Shown here in pieces: positions 52,612-62,037 of a stretch of 64,000 nt of DNA; positions within the stretch are counted from its first letter, which is position 1; every line of letters begins with the position of its first letter. This DNA is from Desulfoscipio geothermicus. GTDB lineage: Bacteria > Bacillota > Desulfotomaculia > Desulfotomaculales > Desulfallaceae. The translations under genes and the position numbers were made by a program. The notes under the pieces are model-generated. The model searched no databases and was not told the origin of the DNA. It worked only from the letters and a program-made list of their open reading frames with translations. The stretch lies in NCBI GenBank assembly GCA_016841905.1, contig JAENYF010000009.1, positions 1-64,000 of the forward strand, given 5' to 3'.

Positions 52612-53562
52612 ATGGCTGCCAGACCATTGGTGGGATTGGCTTTAGGCGGTGGGGTCATGCGCGGTATGGCGCATATAGGTGTACTGAAAGTATTAAAAAA
52701 AGCCGGCATCCCCATTGACATGGTCGCTGGTACAAGTGCCGGCAGCATTGTGGCCGCTTTGTATGCATCAGGTCATAGCCCGGAGCGTATTGAAGAGATT
52801 GCCCTGGGATTGAGATCTAATGATCTTTTTGATTATGGCTCCATCTATTTAAACTTACTGTTAATTGCCGGTGATGTTATCTCCAGAGTGTTGCACCTGC
52901 CCTATCCATTGCGCAGTCCTTTGGGTTTAATGCGTGGACATAGGTTGGAGGCGCTGGTTAATAAGCACGTGGGGCGAAACCGTTTGTTTGGTCAAACCGA
53001 AATTCCGCTGGGCATAACAGCTGTAGATGTACGGGATGGTACACTGGTCGTGTTTTTAGAAGGTCTACCTGCTTTTTATGAAGCGCATTCTTTCATGGCA
53101 GGTAATACGCCCGTAGAATTGCGCAGAGTAATTCCCCCTGAGGATGAATTTGTTAAAGGTATTTCTGTTGCGCTAGCGGTCCGGGCTAGTGTTGCAGTGC
53201 CGGGCATCTTTGAACCGGTTCGATTGGGGGAACGTATCTTGGTGGACGGGGGCGTCAGAGAAAATGTGCCGGCTTATGTCCTGCGCCGTATGGGAGCTGA
53301 TTTCGTTATTGCTGTGGATGTCGGCTACGGTGGACGCGGGGTGGCTAAGATGGGCAATATCTTTAAGCTTTTAACCCAGAGTTTTGAAATTGTTATTTCC
53401 GAGGGTATAAATTTGAAATTAGAAGGCTGCGCCGATGTGGAGATACGGCCAACGATTAACGCGGATCCCTGGGATATAACACGTGCCAGTTACTTCATTA
53501 AACAGGGAGAACTGGCTGCTACCAATGCCTTGGATGATATCAAGCGAAAGTTATATAATTAA
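52612..53562 (+). CDS. Patatin-like phospholipase (RssA/NTE type)
   Basis: This 316-residue serine hydrolase has the patatin signatures: glycine-rich GGGVMRGMAHIG (oxyanion hole), nucleophile GTSAGS near residue 42, and the catalytic Asp in VDGGVREN. It likely hydrolyses acyl esters of phospholipids or lysophospholipids at the membrane face. The substrate is unknown. AGGCGGTGG precedes ATG 52612. The gene is followed 60 bases later by the PHP phosphatase, in the same direction. Confidence 0.88.
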   Translation: MAARPLVGLALGGGVMRGMAHIGVLKVLKKAGIPIDMVAGTSAGSIVAALYASGHSPERIEEIALGLRSNDLFDYGSIYLNLLLIAGDVISRVLHLPYPLRSPLGLMRGHRLEALVNKHVGRNRLFGQTEIPLGITAVDVRDGTLVVFLEGLPAFYEAHSFMAGNTPVELRRVIPPEDEFVKGISVALAVRASVAVPGIFEPVRLGERILVDGGVRENVPAYVLRRMGADFVIAVDVGYGGRGVAKMGNIFKLLTQSFEIVISEGINLKLEGCADVEIRPTINADPWDITRASYFIKQGELAATNALDDIKRKLYN

Positions 53563-53625
53563 CCTGATTGATTAGAAGTAAATTTGTCTGGGGGAATTTT
53601 GTTAGCAGAAAGAGAGGCTACAGCA

Positions 53626-54408
53626 ATGCTTTTGCCTGATTACCATATCCATTCAGCTCGCTGCGGGCATGCCAGGGGGGAAATGCGGGAATATGTAGAA
53701 AAAGCGCTGGCTTTAGGGCTGCCTGGAATAGGCTTTGCCGATCATATCCCTATGTACTGGCTAAAGGAGCAAGAACGGGATCGGGGCATTGCCATGTCCC
53801 TGGAAGACCTTACGGAATACGTAGCGGAAGTGGAAAAATTGCGGCTGGCTTATCCCGATATCCCTATAAAACTTGGTATTGAGGCCGATTACGTGCCAGG
53901 CTTTGAGCTGGAGTTAACTAAAATATTAGACCAGTACCCGTTTGACTATGTGCTGGGCTCGGTGCACTTTATTAACGGTTGGGGTTTTGATAATCCGGCT
54001 TACCTGTACAAATATGAATATATGAATATAGACGATTTGTATTGCCAATACTTCAATCTGCTGCAGCAGGCCGCCCAGAGCAGGCTTTTTAATGTAATGG
54101 CCCACCCGGATTTGATTAAAAAATTTGGTTACCGGCCCCGATTTGATCTTAGGGAGTTATATGAGCAAACTGCTTGCGTTTTTGCAGAAGCGAGCGTTGC
54201 CGTGGAGATTAATACCGCCGGGCTCAGGGTGCCGGCGCAGGAAATCTACCCCGCATTAGGCCTGCTGCAGGCCTGCCGAAAGTATGCTGTACCGGTAACC
54301 ACGGGTTCCGATGCCCATGAGCCGGGGTTGGTGGGGTATGCATTTGATAATATTGAGCCAATGTTAGACGAAGCTGGCTATACAAAGGTACTAATTTTGG
54401 GTTTATAA
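53626..54408 (+). CDS. hisK: PHP-family histidinol-phosphatase (HisK/HisJ type)
   Basis: This metal-dependent phosphatase probably converts histidinol phosphate to histidinol. The 260-residue protein shows PHP motifs: DYHIHS, FADHIPMYW, GIEADYVPGF, GSVHFINGWGFD, MAHPDLIKKFG, and TGSDAHEP. I chose ATG 53626 with AGAGAGG eight bases upstream; an upstream TTG (53584) is also open. No other histidine gene is nearby, which is usual for this isozyme. A terminator follows. Confidence 0.85.
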   Translation: MLLPDYHIHSARCGHARGEMREYVEKALALGLPGIGFADHIPMYWLKEQERDRGIAMSLEDLTEYVAEVEKLRLAYPDIPIKLGIEADYVPGFELELTKILDQYPFDYVLGSVHFINGWGFDNPAYLYKYEYMNIDDLYCQYFNLLQQAAQSRLFNVMAHPDLIKKFGYRPRFDLRELYEQTACVFAEASVAVEINTAGLRVPAQEIYPALGLLQACRKYAVPVTTGSDAHEPGLVGYAFDNIEPMLDEAGYTKVLILGL

Positions 54409-54490
54409 CTATGCGTGATAGGTTTGATATTTAGATATAATATTAGTTGTGGTCAAACTCCAAACGAAATTGGCAATAATACAACAATGA

Positions 54491-54520
54491 AAAACCAGAA
54501 GCTTACAGTTCTGGTTTTTA
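54491..54520 (+). terminator. Terminator after the PHP phosphatase gene
   Basis: A perfect 10-bp stem (54491-54500 with 54509-54518) with an 8-base loop and T-rich tail separates this unit from the division cluster. Confidence 0.85.
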
Positions 54521-54597
54521 TTTTTTATGTGGGAAAATAAATGGGAAAGTATTTTGTTTATTGAAGGAGATCTTAAAAAGATATAGAATGATAAAAT

Positions 54598-54643
54598 AGT
54601 GGTACAAAGTGGAGTAAAGTGGTTTGTAAAAGTAGCACAGTGG
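54598..54643 (+). promoter_or_regulatory. MraZ operator repeats
   Basis: AGTGG occurs at 54598, 54608 and 54618 with exact 10-base spacing, and again at 54639. This is the form of the GTGG-type repeats that MraZ binds upstream of its own operon. The last repeat overlaps the region before the mraZ ATG (54654), so binding would block transcription or translation. Confidence 0.8.
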
Positions 54644-54653
54644 GGTGCCCGAT

Positions 54654-55091
54654 ATGTTTTTGGGTGAATACCAGCATACTATAGATACTAAAGGTAGACT
54701 TATTGTACCTGCCCGCTTCCGCGAAGGCCTGGGCGATAAATTCATCGTTACCAAGGGTTTGGATAGCTGTTTGTTCGCCTACCCACTTCAAGAGTGGTCG
54801 GCATTGGAACAAAAAATGCGTTCCCTGCCTTTCACCCGAGCTGATGCTCGGGCCTTCGTTAGATTTTTCTTTGCTGGTGCTGCCGAGTGCGAAATAGATA
54901 AACAGGGAAGAGTATTAATACCGGCCAATCTCAGAGAGTATGCCGGGCTGGACAAAGAAGTAGTTGTAGCAGGCATTGCCAGCCGGGTTGAGGTTTGGTC
55001 CAAAGAACGCTGGGAAGAATATAATTCGAAAGCAGCTTCTTCTGTAGAAGAAATTGCTGAAAAGATTGTAGATTTAGATTTGGGCATTTAG
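54654..55091 (+). CDS. mraZ: Transcriptional regulator MraZ
   Basis: MraZ is the AbrB-like ring-forming regulator that opens the division and cell wall cluster. The 145-residue protein has the two tandem SpoVT/AbrB half-domains, each with a DxxxR motif: DTKGRL near residue 13 and DKQGRV near 84. ATG 54654 gives the usual [11 protein letters not shown] start; the frame is also open from GTG 54645. It is followed 20 bases later by rsmH. Its own operator repeats lie just upstream, implying feedback control. Confidence 0.94.
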   Translation: MFLGEYQHTIDTKGRLIVPARFREGLGDKFIVTKGLDSCLFAYPLQEWSALEQKMRSLPFTRADARAFVRFFFAGAAECEIDKQGRVLIPANLREYAGLDKEVVVAGIASRVEVWSKERWEEYNSKAASSVEEIAEKIVDLDLGI

Positions 55092-55111
55092 CAAAAAAAC
55101 AAGGTGATCAT

Positions 55112-56095
55112 TTGCATATAAAAGATTACAAAATCCCCTTCAGCCACAGACCGATTATGGTGCATGAAGTATTGCATGGATTAAACCCCGGTGCGGCAGG
55201 AGTTTTTGTTGACTGCACTCTAGGTGGGGGCGGGCATGCCTATGCGCTGCTTGAGTCCTGCTCTGAAGTGCATTTGGTGGGGTTGGATCAAGATGCTGAT
55301 GCCCTGGCAGCGGCAGATGTAAAATTATCAGCCTTTGCCAGCCGGTATACTTTAGTGCGGTCAAATTTTAAAGAGTTGCCTTGCGTACTGGCCGAGCTGG
55401 GTCTGGCAGCAGTGGATGGCTTCTTGTTTGATCTGGGTGTTAGTTCTTATCAACTGGACAACCCTGAACGGGGCTTTAGTTATATGCATGATGCGCCGTT
55501 GGATATGCGCATGGACGCTACCGGTCCGGTTACGGCAAAGCATTTGGTCGGTAAACTGCCGGAGCGAGAATTGGCTTCCATAATCAGCCGCTATGGTGAA
55601 GAACGTTGGGCGGCCAGAATAGCTGCATATATTGTTAAGGCTAGGGAAAAAAGGGAAATTTTAACCACAGGTGAACTGGTGGAGATTATCAAAAGCGCCA
55701 TTCCTGCCAGTGCCCGCCGGGAGGGGCCGCATCCAGCCAAGCGAACTTTTCAGTCCTTGCGCATTGCGGTGAATAATGAACTGGATATATTAACCGGTGC
55801 ATTTCGGGCGGCCGTTGAACTGCTCAAACCGGGAGGCAGGCTTTGTGTGATTACCTTTCACTCACTGGAGGACCGCATAGCCAAGGATACTTTTAAAGAA
55901 TTAGCACAGCCATGTTCGTGCCCACCGCAGTTTCCCGTATGTGTATGCGGCCGGAAGCCCTTGATTAAACTAGTGACTAGGCGGCCGGTAACTCCGTCTG
56001 TTGCAGAGTTGGAGGAGAATCCCCGTGCGCGCAGCGCTAAACTGAGGGTTGTGGAGAAAATAGGCTCAGTTCTAAACAGCCGGGAGGGTGAATAA
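55112..56095 (+). CDS. rsmH: 16S rRNA (cytosine1402-N4)-methyltransferase RsmH (MraW)
   Basis: The enzyme methylates C1402 of 16S rRNA in the decoding centre. The 327-residue protein has SAM-binding segments [16 protein letters not shown] and GLDQDADAL, then [29 protein letters not shown] and [16 protein letters not shown] four-cysteine cluster ([15 protein letters not shown]) near residue 272 is characteristic. The start is TTG behind AAGGTGA. It is the standard second gene of the cluster and ends four bases before ftsL. Confidence 0.95.
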   Translation: MHIKDYKIPFSHRPIMVHEVLHGLNPGAAGVFVDCTLGGGGHAYALLESCSEVHLVGLDQDADALAAADVKLSAFASRYTLVRSNFKELPCVLAELGLAAVDGFLFDLGVSSYQLDNPERGFSYMHDAPLDMRMDATGPVTAKHLVGKLPERELASIISRYGEERWAARIAAYIVKAREKREILTTGELVEIIKSAIPASARREGPHPAKRTFQSLRIAVNNELDILTGAFRAAVELLKPGGRLCVITFHSLEDRIAKDTFKELAQPCSCPPQFPVCVCGRKPLIKLVTRRPVTPSVAELEENPRARSAKLRVVEKIGSVLNSREGE

Positions 56096-56098
56096 GTT

Positions 56099-56632
56099 TT
56101 GATAGTAGCCAGGGAAAATGCGGAATTAAATGCAGAATATTATGGTTTACCGGAGCTACCTGCGCAGGAAAGACGTGTGCGCAGGCGCCAAGTAGTGCGC
56201 GGGCTACCTAGACGGGACCAGTTGGCCCTGACCGGTTTGGTACTGCTGAGCTTTTGCTGTTGTGTGATTGTTGCTTATTATTACGCCCAGGTACTAATTA
56301 CCGGTTACCGGCTTAATATGGCGGAAACAGAGCTCACCCGGCTGCGTGTTGAGAGCCACGATTTATATGCGCGAGTAAATCAATTAACTAGCTTGGAAAA
56401 TATCGAAGCCATAGCGGTGCATAAGCTCGGTATGGTTAAACCTCAAAACGACCGGATTGTGATAGTACAGGAAGCCAGTCCGGTAGTAAACCAGGCTGAT
56501 AACGGCGATACAGTGAGAGGCGAAGCCAGTTCACCGGATTCCTTTATGGCAAAACAGCGTGAGCAAAATTGGCTAATCAGAACCTTTGCCGATATGGTTA
56601 GTTTGTGGGAGGCCAGTATCCAAACAGGTTAA
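56099..56632 (+). CDS. ftsL: Cell division protein FtsL-like
   Basis: This 177-residue bitopic membrane protein of the divisome has a basic cytoplasmic part (about 1-40), one membrane span (ALTGLVLLSFCCCVIVAYYYA) and a periplasm-side coiled coil ending in LTSLENIEAIAVHKLGMVKP, the FtsL/DivIC signature. The length and the acidic tail are longer than in Bacillus. The start is TTG. Position between rsmH and the penicillin-binding protein is the classic ftsL slot. Confidence 0.85.
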   Translation: MIVARENAELNAEYYGLPELPAQERRVRRRQVVRGLPRRDQLALTGLVLLSFCCCVIVAYYYAQVLITGYRLNMAETELTRLRVESHDLYARVNQLTSLENIEAIAVHKLGMVKPQNDRIVIVQEASPVVNQADNGDTVRGEASSPDSFMAKQREQNWLIRTFADMVSLWEASIQTG

Positions 56633-56659
56633 GATGCGCTGAATTGGAGGTCTTGATGA

Positions 56660-58861
56660 ATGTATGGAACCAATATGGGGACGCGCAAAAGGTTGACCTG
56701 GGTGCTTATTGTAGCCAGTGGGTTGTTTGTCGTATTAATGAGCAGGCTGGCCTGGGTACAGTTTGTCCACGGTGGTGAACTGCAAAAAAAAGCGCTTGAA
56801 GTGCGTATGCGAGATATCCCGGTGGAAGCCAAGCGTGGTACTATTTTAGACTGTAATGGCAATGAATTGGTAACCAGCATTAGTGTGGATTCTATTTATG
56901 CTACTCCTGGCCATGTGAAGGAGCCACAAGAAGCAGCTGAAAAGATCGCACCAATATTGGGTATGGAAGTTGATAAAATATATGCTAAGTTGACAAAAAA
57001 GTCTTCCTTCGAGTGGATTAAGCGTAAGGTGGATAATAAAGCGTCGCAACAAATCAGAGAGCTTAACCTATCGGGGATTGGTTTTGTGGAAGAGAGCAAG
57101 CGTTATTACCTGCATCCTACCCTAGCCCCCCATGTGCTTGGTTTTACAGGTACGGATAATCAAGGACTAATTGGCATTGAAAAAAGCTATGATGCTGAAT
57201 TGCGGGGGCAGGCAGGGCGGATTGTGACTGAATACGATGCTGCTGGTCGACAAGTGCCCGAAGCTATTCACCAGTATGTACCTCCCAAACCGGGCTATGA
57301 CCTTGTTCTGACGATTGATGAAACAATCCAGTACTTTGTGGAGAGAGAGCTGGACAAGGTGGTGGCCCAGTATAATCCTAAATTTGCGCTGGCTATTGTG
57401 ATGGATCCCGAAACCGGTGGTATTTTGGCTATGGGCAATCGTCCTACCTTTGATCCTAATCAGTGGATCGAGGAACCACGCAAGGTTTGGGATAAAAATC
57501 CCGCCATCTGGTATAATTATGAACCCGGATCTACATTTAAAATTGTAACGGCTGCGTCGGCTTTAGAGCAGGGAACGGTGCATCCCGGGGATAATTTTTA
57601 TGATCCAGGGTTTATTAAAGTGGCTGACCATAACTTGCGCTGCTGGAAAGCCGGTGGCCATGGCAGCCAGACCTTTGCCGAAGTGGTACAGAATTCGTGT
57701 AACCCCGGTTTTGCTGAAGTGGGCATGGAATTGGGTAAGGATAACTTTTATAAATATATCGAGGCTTTTGGCTTTGGCTCACCGATGGGTATTAATTTAC
57801 CTGGTGAGTCCAGCGGAATAATTATACCCAAAAAACAGGCCACCAATCTGAATCTAGCTATTATGTCCATCGGGCAATCTATAGCTGTGACACCTATTCA
57901 ATTAGTTTCCGCTGCTGCGGTCGTGGCGAATGACGGTGTGTTGATGAAGCCGCATCTGGTTAAAGAGCTGCAGTATAACGGTAAGACAATAGAAAAAATA
58001 AAACCTGAAAAAGTGCGCGAGGTTGTTTCAGTAGAGACCTCACGACAATTGCGCAGTTTGCTGGAAAGTGTGGTAGCCGAGGGTACGGGAAGTAACGCCT
58101 TTGTGGAGGGCTACCGGGTGGGTGGTAAAACTGGCACAGCCCAGGTGGTGGGCGAAAAGGGTGGTTATGTGAGCGGTAAATATGTGGCTTCCTTTGCAGG
58201 GATGGCACCCGCTGATGATCCCAAAATGGTTGCGCTGGTGGTTATTGCTGAGCCCCAGGGCTCGTATTATGGTGGAGTGGTAGCGGCTCCAGTGTTTCAG
58301 GGTATTGCCCGGGATACTTTGCGCTACTTAGGCCTACCGGAAATACCTAGTCAACAAAAGCCCAAGAAGCCCTGGGAGGTTGAGACTCCTGTTGCTGATG
58401 TTACGGTGCCAAATGTGGTTAATTACACCCTTGATGAAGCTGTTAAGGTACTCAAAACCGCAGGGTTGCAGTTTCAGACGAGTGGCGAGGGCAACATCGT
58501 CAATAAGCAGACGCCCGGTGCCGGGGGGCGGGTTAAACATGGCACCAGTGTGATTTTGGCTCTGCAGCCCATCAAACAAAGTGGCAAGGAGGGTGAGTTA
58601 ATTACAGTACCCACGTTGAAAGGCCTGACCATTAAAGAGGCGGGTAATTTGCTGGAGGAAATTGGTTTGCGTTTGGTGCCTGAAGGCAGTGGTTTGGCTG
58701 TAAAGCAAAGTATCAACCCTAGTACCAAGGTAACGGGTGGAACGTCTGTGAAGGTAAAATTTGCTCCACCCAGTGGTGATGATGAAGTTGTACAATCGCC
58801 GTCAGAGGGGTCTGGAGCTGCTCAAACACCAATTAATTTACTTAACCCATATGAAAACTAA
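56660..58861 (+). CDS. spoVD: Penicillin-binding protein 2/SpoVD-type transpeptidase with two PASTA domains
   Basis: This septal class B penicillin-binding protein cross-links peptidoglycan. The 733-residue protein has an N-terminal anchor (about 10-30), a dimerisation domain, and a transpeptidase with S291-TFK294, S346-CN and K490-TG. Two C-terminal PASTA domains follow (VTVPNVVNYTLDEAVKVLK, then ITVPTLKGLTIKEAGNLLEE) with a serine/glycine-rich tail. Firmicutes often have separate FtsI and SpoVD copies; only one is visible here, so it may serve vegetative division, sporulation, or both. GGAGG lies nine bases before the ATG. Confidence 0.93.
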   Translation: MYGTNMGTRKRLTWVLIVASGLFVVLMSRLAWVQFVHGGELQKKALEVRMRDIPVEAKRGTILDCNGNELVTSISVDSIYATPGHVKEPQEAAEKIAPILGMEVDKIYAKLTKKSSFEWIKRKVDNKASQQIRELNLSGIGFVEESKRYYLHPTLAPHVLGFTGTDNQGLIGIEKSYDAELRGQAGRIVTEYDAAGRQVPEAIHQYVPPKPGYDLVLTIDETIQYFVERELDKVVAQYNPKFALAIVMDPETGGILAMGNRPTFDPNQWIEEPRKVWDKNPAIWYNYEPGSTFKIVTAASALEQGTVHPGDNFYDPGFIKVADHNLRCWKAGGHGSQTFAEVVQNSCNPGFAEVGMELGKDNFYKYIEAFGFGSPMGINLPGESSGIIIPKKQATNLNLAIMSIGQSIAVTPIQLVSAAAVVANDGVLMKPHLVKELQYNGKTIEKIKPEKVREVVSVETSRQLRSLLESVVAEGTGSNAFVEGYRVGGKTGTAQVVGEKGGYVSGKYVASFAGMAPADDPKMVALVVIAEPQGSYYGGVVAAPVFQGIARDTLRYLGLPEIPSQQKPKKPWEVETPVADVTVPNVVNYTLDEAVKVLKTAGLQFQTSGEGNIVNKQTPGAGGRVKHGTSVILALQPIKQSGKEGELITVPTLKGLTIKEAGNLLEEIGLRLVPEGSGLAVKQSINPSTKVTGGTSVKVKFAPPSGDDEVVQSPSEGSGAAQTPINLLNPYEN

Positions 58862-58890
58862 ATTAAATGAGCGAACTGAAGCAGCATATG

Positions 58891-58930
58891 TGATATAATC
58901 CGCCGGGCGGTTAATTAGCCGTCCCGGCGG
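58891..58930 (+). promoter_or_regulatory. Extended -10 promoter and hairpin before murE
   Basis: TGATATAAT (58891-58899) is an extended -10 box with a weak -35. It is followed at once by a strong GC hairpin (58900-58907 with 58923-58930, plus an inner CGG/CCG) and AAGTGTTTTT. Transcription could restart here, or the hairpin could weaken read-through from spoVD into murE. Confidence 0.45.
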
Positions 58931-59005
58931 AAGTGTTTTTAGGTGTCTTAAGGATAAATATTCTAAAAATGGAAATAATCAATAATAAACTAAGGGGGAG
59001 TGCGG

Positions 59006-60487
59006 GTGTTATTATCGGACCTTTTGGCGGGTCTTCCGCTGTTGGACGTATCGCTGGTTGAGAACCGGCAAGTACGTGGTATAGCTTACGATTCTCGCCA
59101 GGTGGAACGAGATTTTTTGTTTATGGCAATAAAGGGATTTAAAACAGATGGCCACCTATTTGTGTCCGATGCCGTAGAACGCGGTGCTTGCGTTGTTATA
59201 CTGCAGGAAGCGGTGCCTGTGCCCGAGGGCATATCCTGGGCGTTGGTGGCGGACACCCGTAAAACTTTGGCTCAGACGTCGGCCCGTTTTTATGATTACC
59301 CTGCCCGGAAAATGAAAATGGTGGGTGTGACCGGCACCAACGGCAAAACTACCATTGCTAATTTGATCAATGCCATATACCGTGGGCACGGAATGAATAC
59401 GGGGTTAATTGGTACTATACATAATTGCATTGGGGAACGGATATTACCTGTGGCTCATACCACCCCCGAATCGGCAGATTTACAAAAATTGCTGGCGGAA
59501 ATGGCAGCTGAACAGGTGCAGGCGGTGGTCATGGAAGTAAGTTCCCATGCGCTGGTGCTCCACCGTGTGGAGGAATGCGCCTTTGACACTGCGGTGTTTA
59601 CTAACCTGACCCAGGATCACCTGGATTTTCATGGTGATATGCAGCAGTACCGGGAGGCAAAAAGTATGCTGTTTGCCGGGCTAGAACGGGATGACCACAA
59701 GCCGGGGTGTAAGTGGGCGGTGGTCAATGTTGATGACCCGGCGGCGGAGCAAATAATGGCTGCCTGCCATGTACCTGTTATGAGATACGGGCTGGAGCAG
59801 GACGCTGATATAAAAGCCTATGATGTACAGGTGACGGCCAGGGGAGTAGCATTTCAAGTGGTGACGGCTGTTGGGAAGATTGAATTGCAGCTGTGCCTGA
59901 CGGGCAGGTTTAACGTATATAATGCCCTGGCAGCGGTGGCTGTGGGGGTAGCGGACAATATTCCGCTGTCCACGATTAAGAGTGCACTGGAGCAGGTGAT
60001 CGGGGTACCTGGCCGCTTTGAACTGGTGGACCGTGGCCAGCCTTTTGCCGTGGTGGTGGATTACGCGCATACTCCAGATGGGCTGAAAAATGTATTGACC
60101 ACCGCCAGGGATATTACCACTGGCCGGCTGATTACCGTGTTTGGTTGCGGGGGTGACCGGGACCGGGCTAAACGTCCCATGATGGGGGAAATAGCCGCCC
60201 GGATGAGTGACCTGGCAGTAGTAACCTCAGATAACCCACGTTCTGAGGAGCCATTAGATATAATTGAGGATATCCTGGCCGGTGTTCGCCGGGTAAAAAA
60301 TGCACTTTATACGGTGGTTCCTGATCGCCGGGAAGCCATTAAGCAGGCTATTAGCAGTGCTGATCCTGGTGATGTTGTGCTCATTGCGGGTAAGGGGCAT
60401 GAAGATTACCAAATTATCGGCAGCCGGCGTTTGCACTTTGACGACCGTGAGGAGGCTATGGTCGCTTTGGGGAGCCTACATACTTAA
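59006..60487 (+). CDS. murE: UDP-MurNAc-tripeptide synthetase MurE (meso-DAP type)
   Basis: MurE adds the third amino acid to the peptidoglycan precursor. The 493-residue protein has an N-terminal MurE domain, the ATP loop GVTGTNGKTT (near 113), VMEVSSHAL, and DYAHTPDG. The substrate motif is DNPRSEEP, the DNPR form found in meso-diaminopimelate enzymes, not the lysine-type motif. GTG 59006 is preferred over GTG 59000 because AAGGGGGAG sits at a better distance. Confidence 0.93.
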   Translation: MLLSDLLAGLPLLDVSLVENRQVRGIAYDSRQVERDFLFMAIKGFKTDGHLFVSDAVERGACVVILQEAVPVPEGISWALVADTRKTLAQTSARFYDYPARKMKMVGVTGTNGKTTIANLINAIYRGHGMNTGLIGTIHNCIGERILPVAHTTPESADLQKLLAEMAAEQVQAVVMEVSSHALVLHRVEECAFDTAVFTNLTQDHLDFHGDMQQYREAKSMLFAGLERDDHKPGCKWAVVNVDDPAAEQIMAACHVPVMRYGLEQDADIKAYDVQVTARGVAFQVVTAVGKIELQLCLTGRFNVYNALAAVAVGVADNIPLSTIKSALEQVIGVPGRFELVDRGQPFAVVVDYAHTPDGLKNVLTTARDITTGRLITVFGCGGDRDRAKRPMMGEIAARMSDLAVVTSDNPRSEEPLDIIEDILAGVRRVKNALYTVVPDRREAIKQAISSADPGDVVLIAGKGHEDYQIIGSRRLHFDDREEAMVALGSLHT

Positions 60488-60606
60488 GCAGTCCAATTAA
60501 AATAAATGTTAAGATTTTTATTTTTTTAGCATTTTAAATTTATTAGTTGTTTTTTATAATGATACGCGGCAGTCCGTGGTTAGTTGTGAGGAGGTATTTT
60601 TACTCG

Positions 60607-61998
60607 GTGAAGACTATGACAGTGGGCGAGGTGTTCCGGGCTATCGGCGGAAGATTGTTACAGGGCAACGAGAAGGTTACGGTATCCAGGGTTTGTATCG
60701 ATACCAGGCAGATTTTGCCTGGAGACCTATTTTTCGCCCTGCGCGGAGAAAATTTCGATGCGCATGATTTTGTCGAGCAGGCCGTGTCAGGCGGAGCTGC
60801 TGCACTGGTCTTAAGCCGTGATATAAGAGGGCTGCGGGTTGAGATGCCGGTAATTAAGGTGAGTGATACTCTAGCTGGCTTGCAAGCCTTAGCGGCATAT
60901 CATCGCCGTCAGTTTGTGGTACCCGTTGTGGGCATCACAGGCAGCAGCGGTAAGACCACCACCAAGGACATGGTGGCGAGCGTGCTAAAAAGTTGCTGGA
61001 CGGTTTTAAAAACGAAGGGCAATTTTAATAATGAAATCGGCTTGCCTCTGACCTTACTGGAATTCACACAAAAGCACAGGACGGCAGTTGTTGAGATGGC
61101 TATGCGGAGTCCCGGGGAAATCAATGCTCTGTGCCAGATAGCCCGTCCAACTTGTGCCGTAATAACCAATATCGGCACAGCTCACCTGGAAAGATTGGGC
61201 TCACCAGACAATATTGCTAGGGCTAAGGGAGAACTGTTGGAGCATATCCCGGCGGACGGGTTCGCTCTACTGCCAGGGGACAGCCAGTTGGCCCGGGAGC
61301 AGGCGCGGCGCTGTCATGGCCGGGTTTTGTTCTTTGGCCTGGAGCCGGGACTGGATGTTTATGCCCGGGAGGTGCGCAGGGAAGGTGCCGGTAACCGTTT
61401 TACGGTGGTGATGGGTGATATTGTGCAGGATGTATTTTTGCCTTTGCCGGGACGACACAATGTGCAAAATGCCCTGGCTGCTTTTGGGGTGGGTATAATG
61501 CTTGGTTTGAGCCCTGAACAGGCGGCTGCCGGTTTATCTCGGGTAACTTTGTCAGGAATGCGTATGGATGTTGTGGATGGGACTATTAATGGCGGCACAG
61601 TAACTATAGTTAACGATGTGTATAACGCCAATCCCGACTCTACATGTGCTGCCCTGCAGGCTCTAGAGGAAATAGCCGCGGGTACCCGGCGGTCGGTGGC
61701 AGTGCTTGGTGATATGCTGGAGTTGGGCACCGGCAATGTGGAAGGACACCGGCGAGTGGGTGTCGCGGTGGTGCGGCACCAGGTGGCGCATCTGGTCACC
61801 GTAGGGGAACTTTCTCGGGAAACGGCCCAGGGTGCGCATATGTCGGGTGGTATACCGGGTGGCATAGTGTGCTGTCAAAACAATGCTGAGGCATTGGAGG
61901 TACTGCGGGGTGTATTGAGACCTAGTGACGTACTCTTAGTCAAGGGCTCACGCGGCATGCACATGGAGCAAATTATTAGAGGTTTATTGAAAGATTAA
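60607..61998 (+). CDS. murF: UDP-MurNAc-pentapeptide synthetase MurF
   Basis: MurF ligates D-Ala-D-Ala to the UDP-MurNAc tripeptide. The 463-residue protein starts KTMTVGEVFRAIGGRLL, has the ATP loop GITGSSGKTTTKDM (near 113), and NFNNEIGLPLTLLE. The central DVYNANPDS and the GDMLELG segment are typical. GTG 60607 is chosen with GAGGAGG upstream (12 bases, slightly long); ATG 60616 is the alternative. The frame open from 60547 lacks a ribosome site. Confidence 0.93.
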   Translation: MKTMTVGEVFRAIGGRLLQGNEKVTVSRVCIDTRQILPGDLFFALRGENFDAHDFVEQAVSGGAAALVLSRDIRGLRVEMPVIKVSDTLAGLQALAAYHRRQFVVPVVGITGSSGKTTTKDMVASVLKSCWTVLKTKGNFNNEIGLPLTLLEFTQKHRTAVVEMAMRSPGEINALCQIARPTCAVITNIGTAHLERLGSPDNIARAKGELLEHIPADGFALLPGDSQLAREQARRCHGRVLFFGLEPGLDVYAREVRREGAGNRFTVVMGDIVQDVFLPLPGRHNVQNALAAFGVGIMLGLSPEQAAAGLSRVTLSGMRMDVVDGTINGGTVTIVNDVYNANPDSTCAALQALEEIAAGTRRSVAVLGDMLELGTGNVEGHRRVGVAVVRHQVAHLVTVGELSRETAQGAHMSGGIPGGIVCCQNNAEALEVLRGVLRPSDVLLVKGSRGMHMEQIIRGLLKD

Positions 61999-62037
61999 TT
62001 GGATTCAGTAGAGAAGAAAATTCAGGGGAGTAATAGA

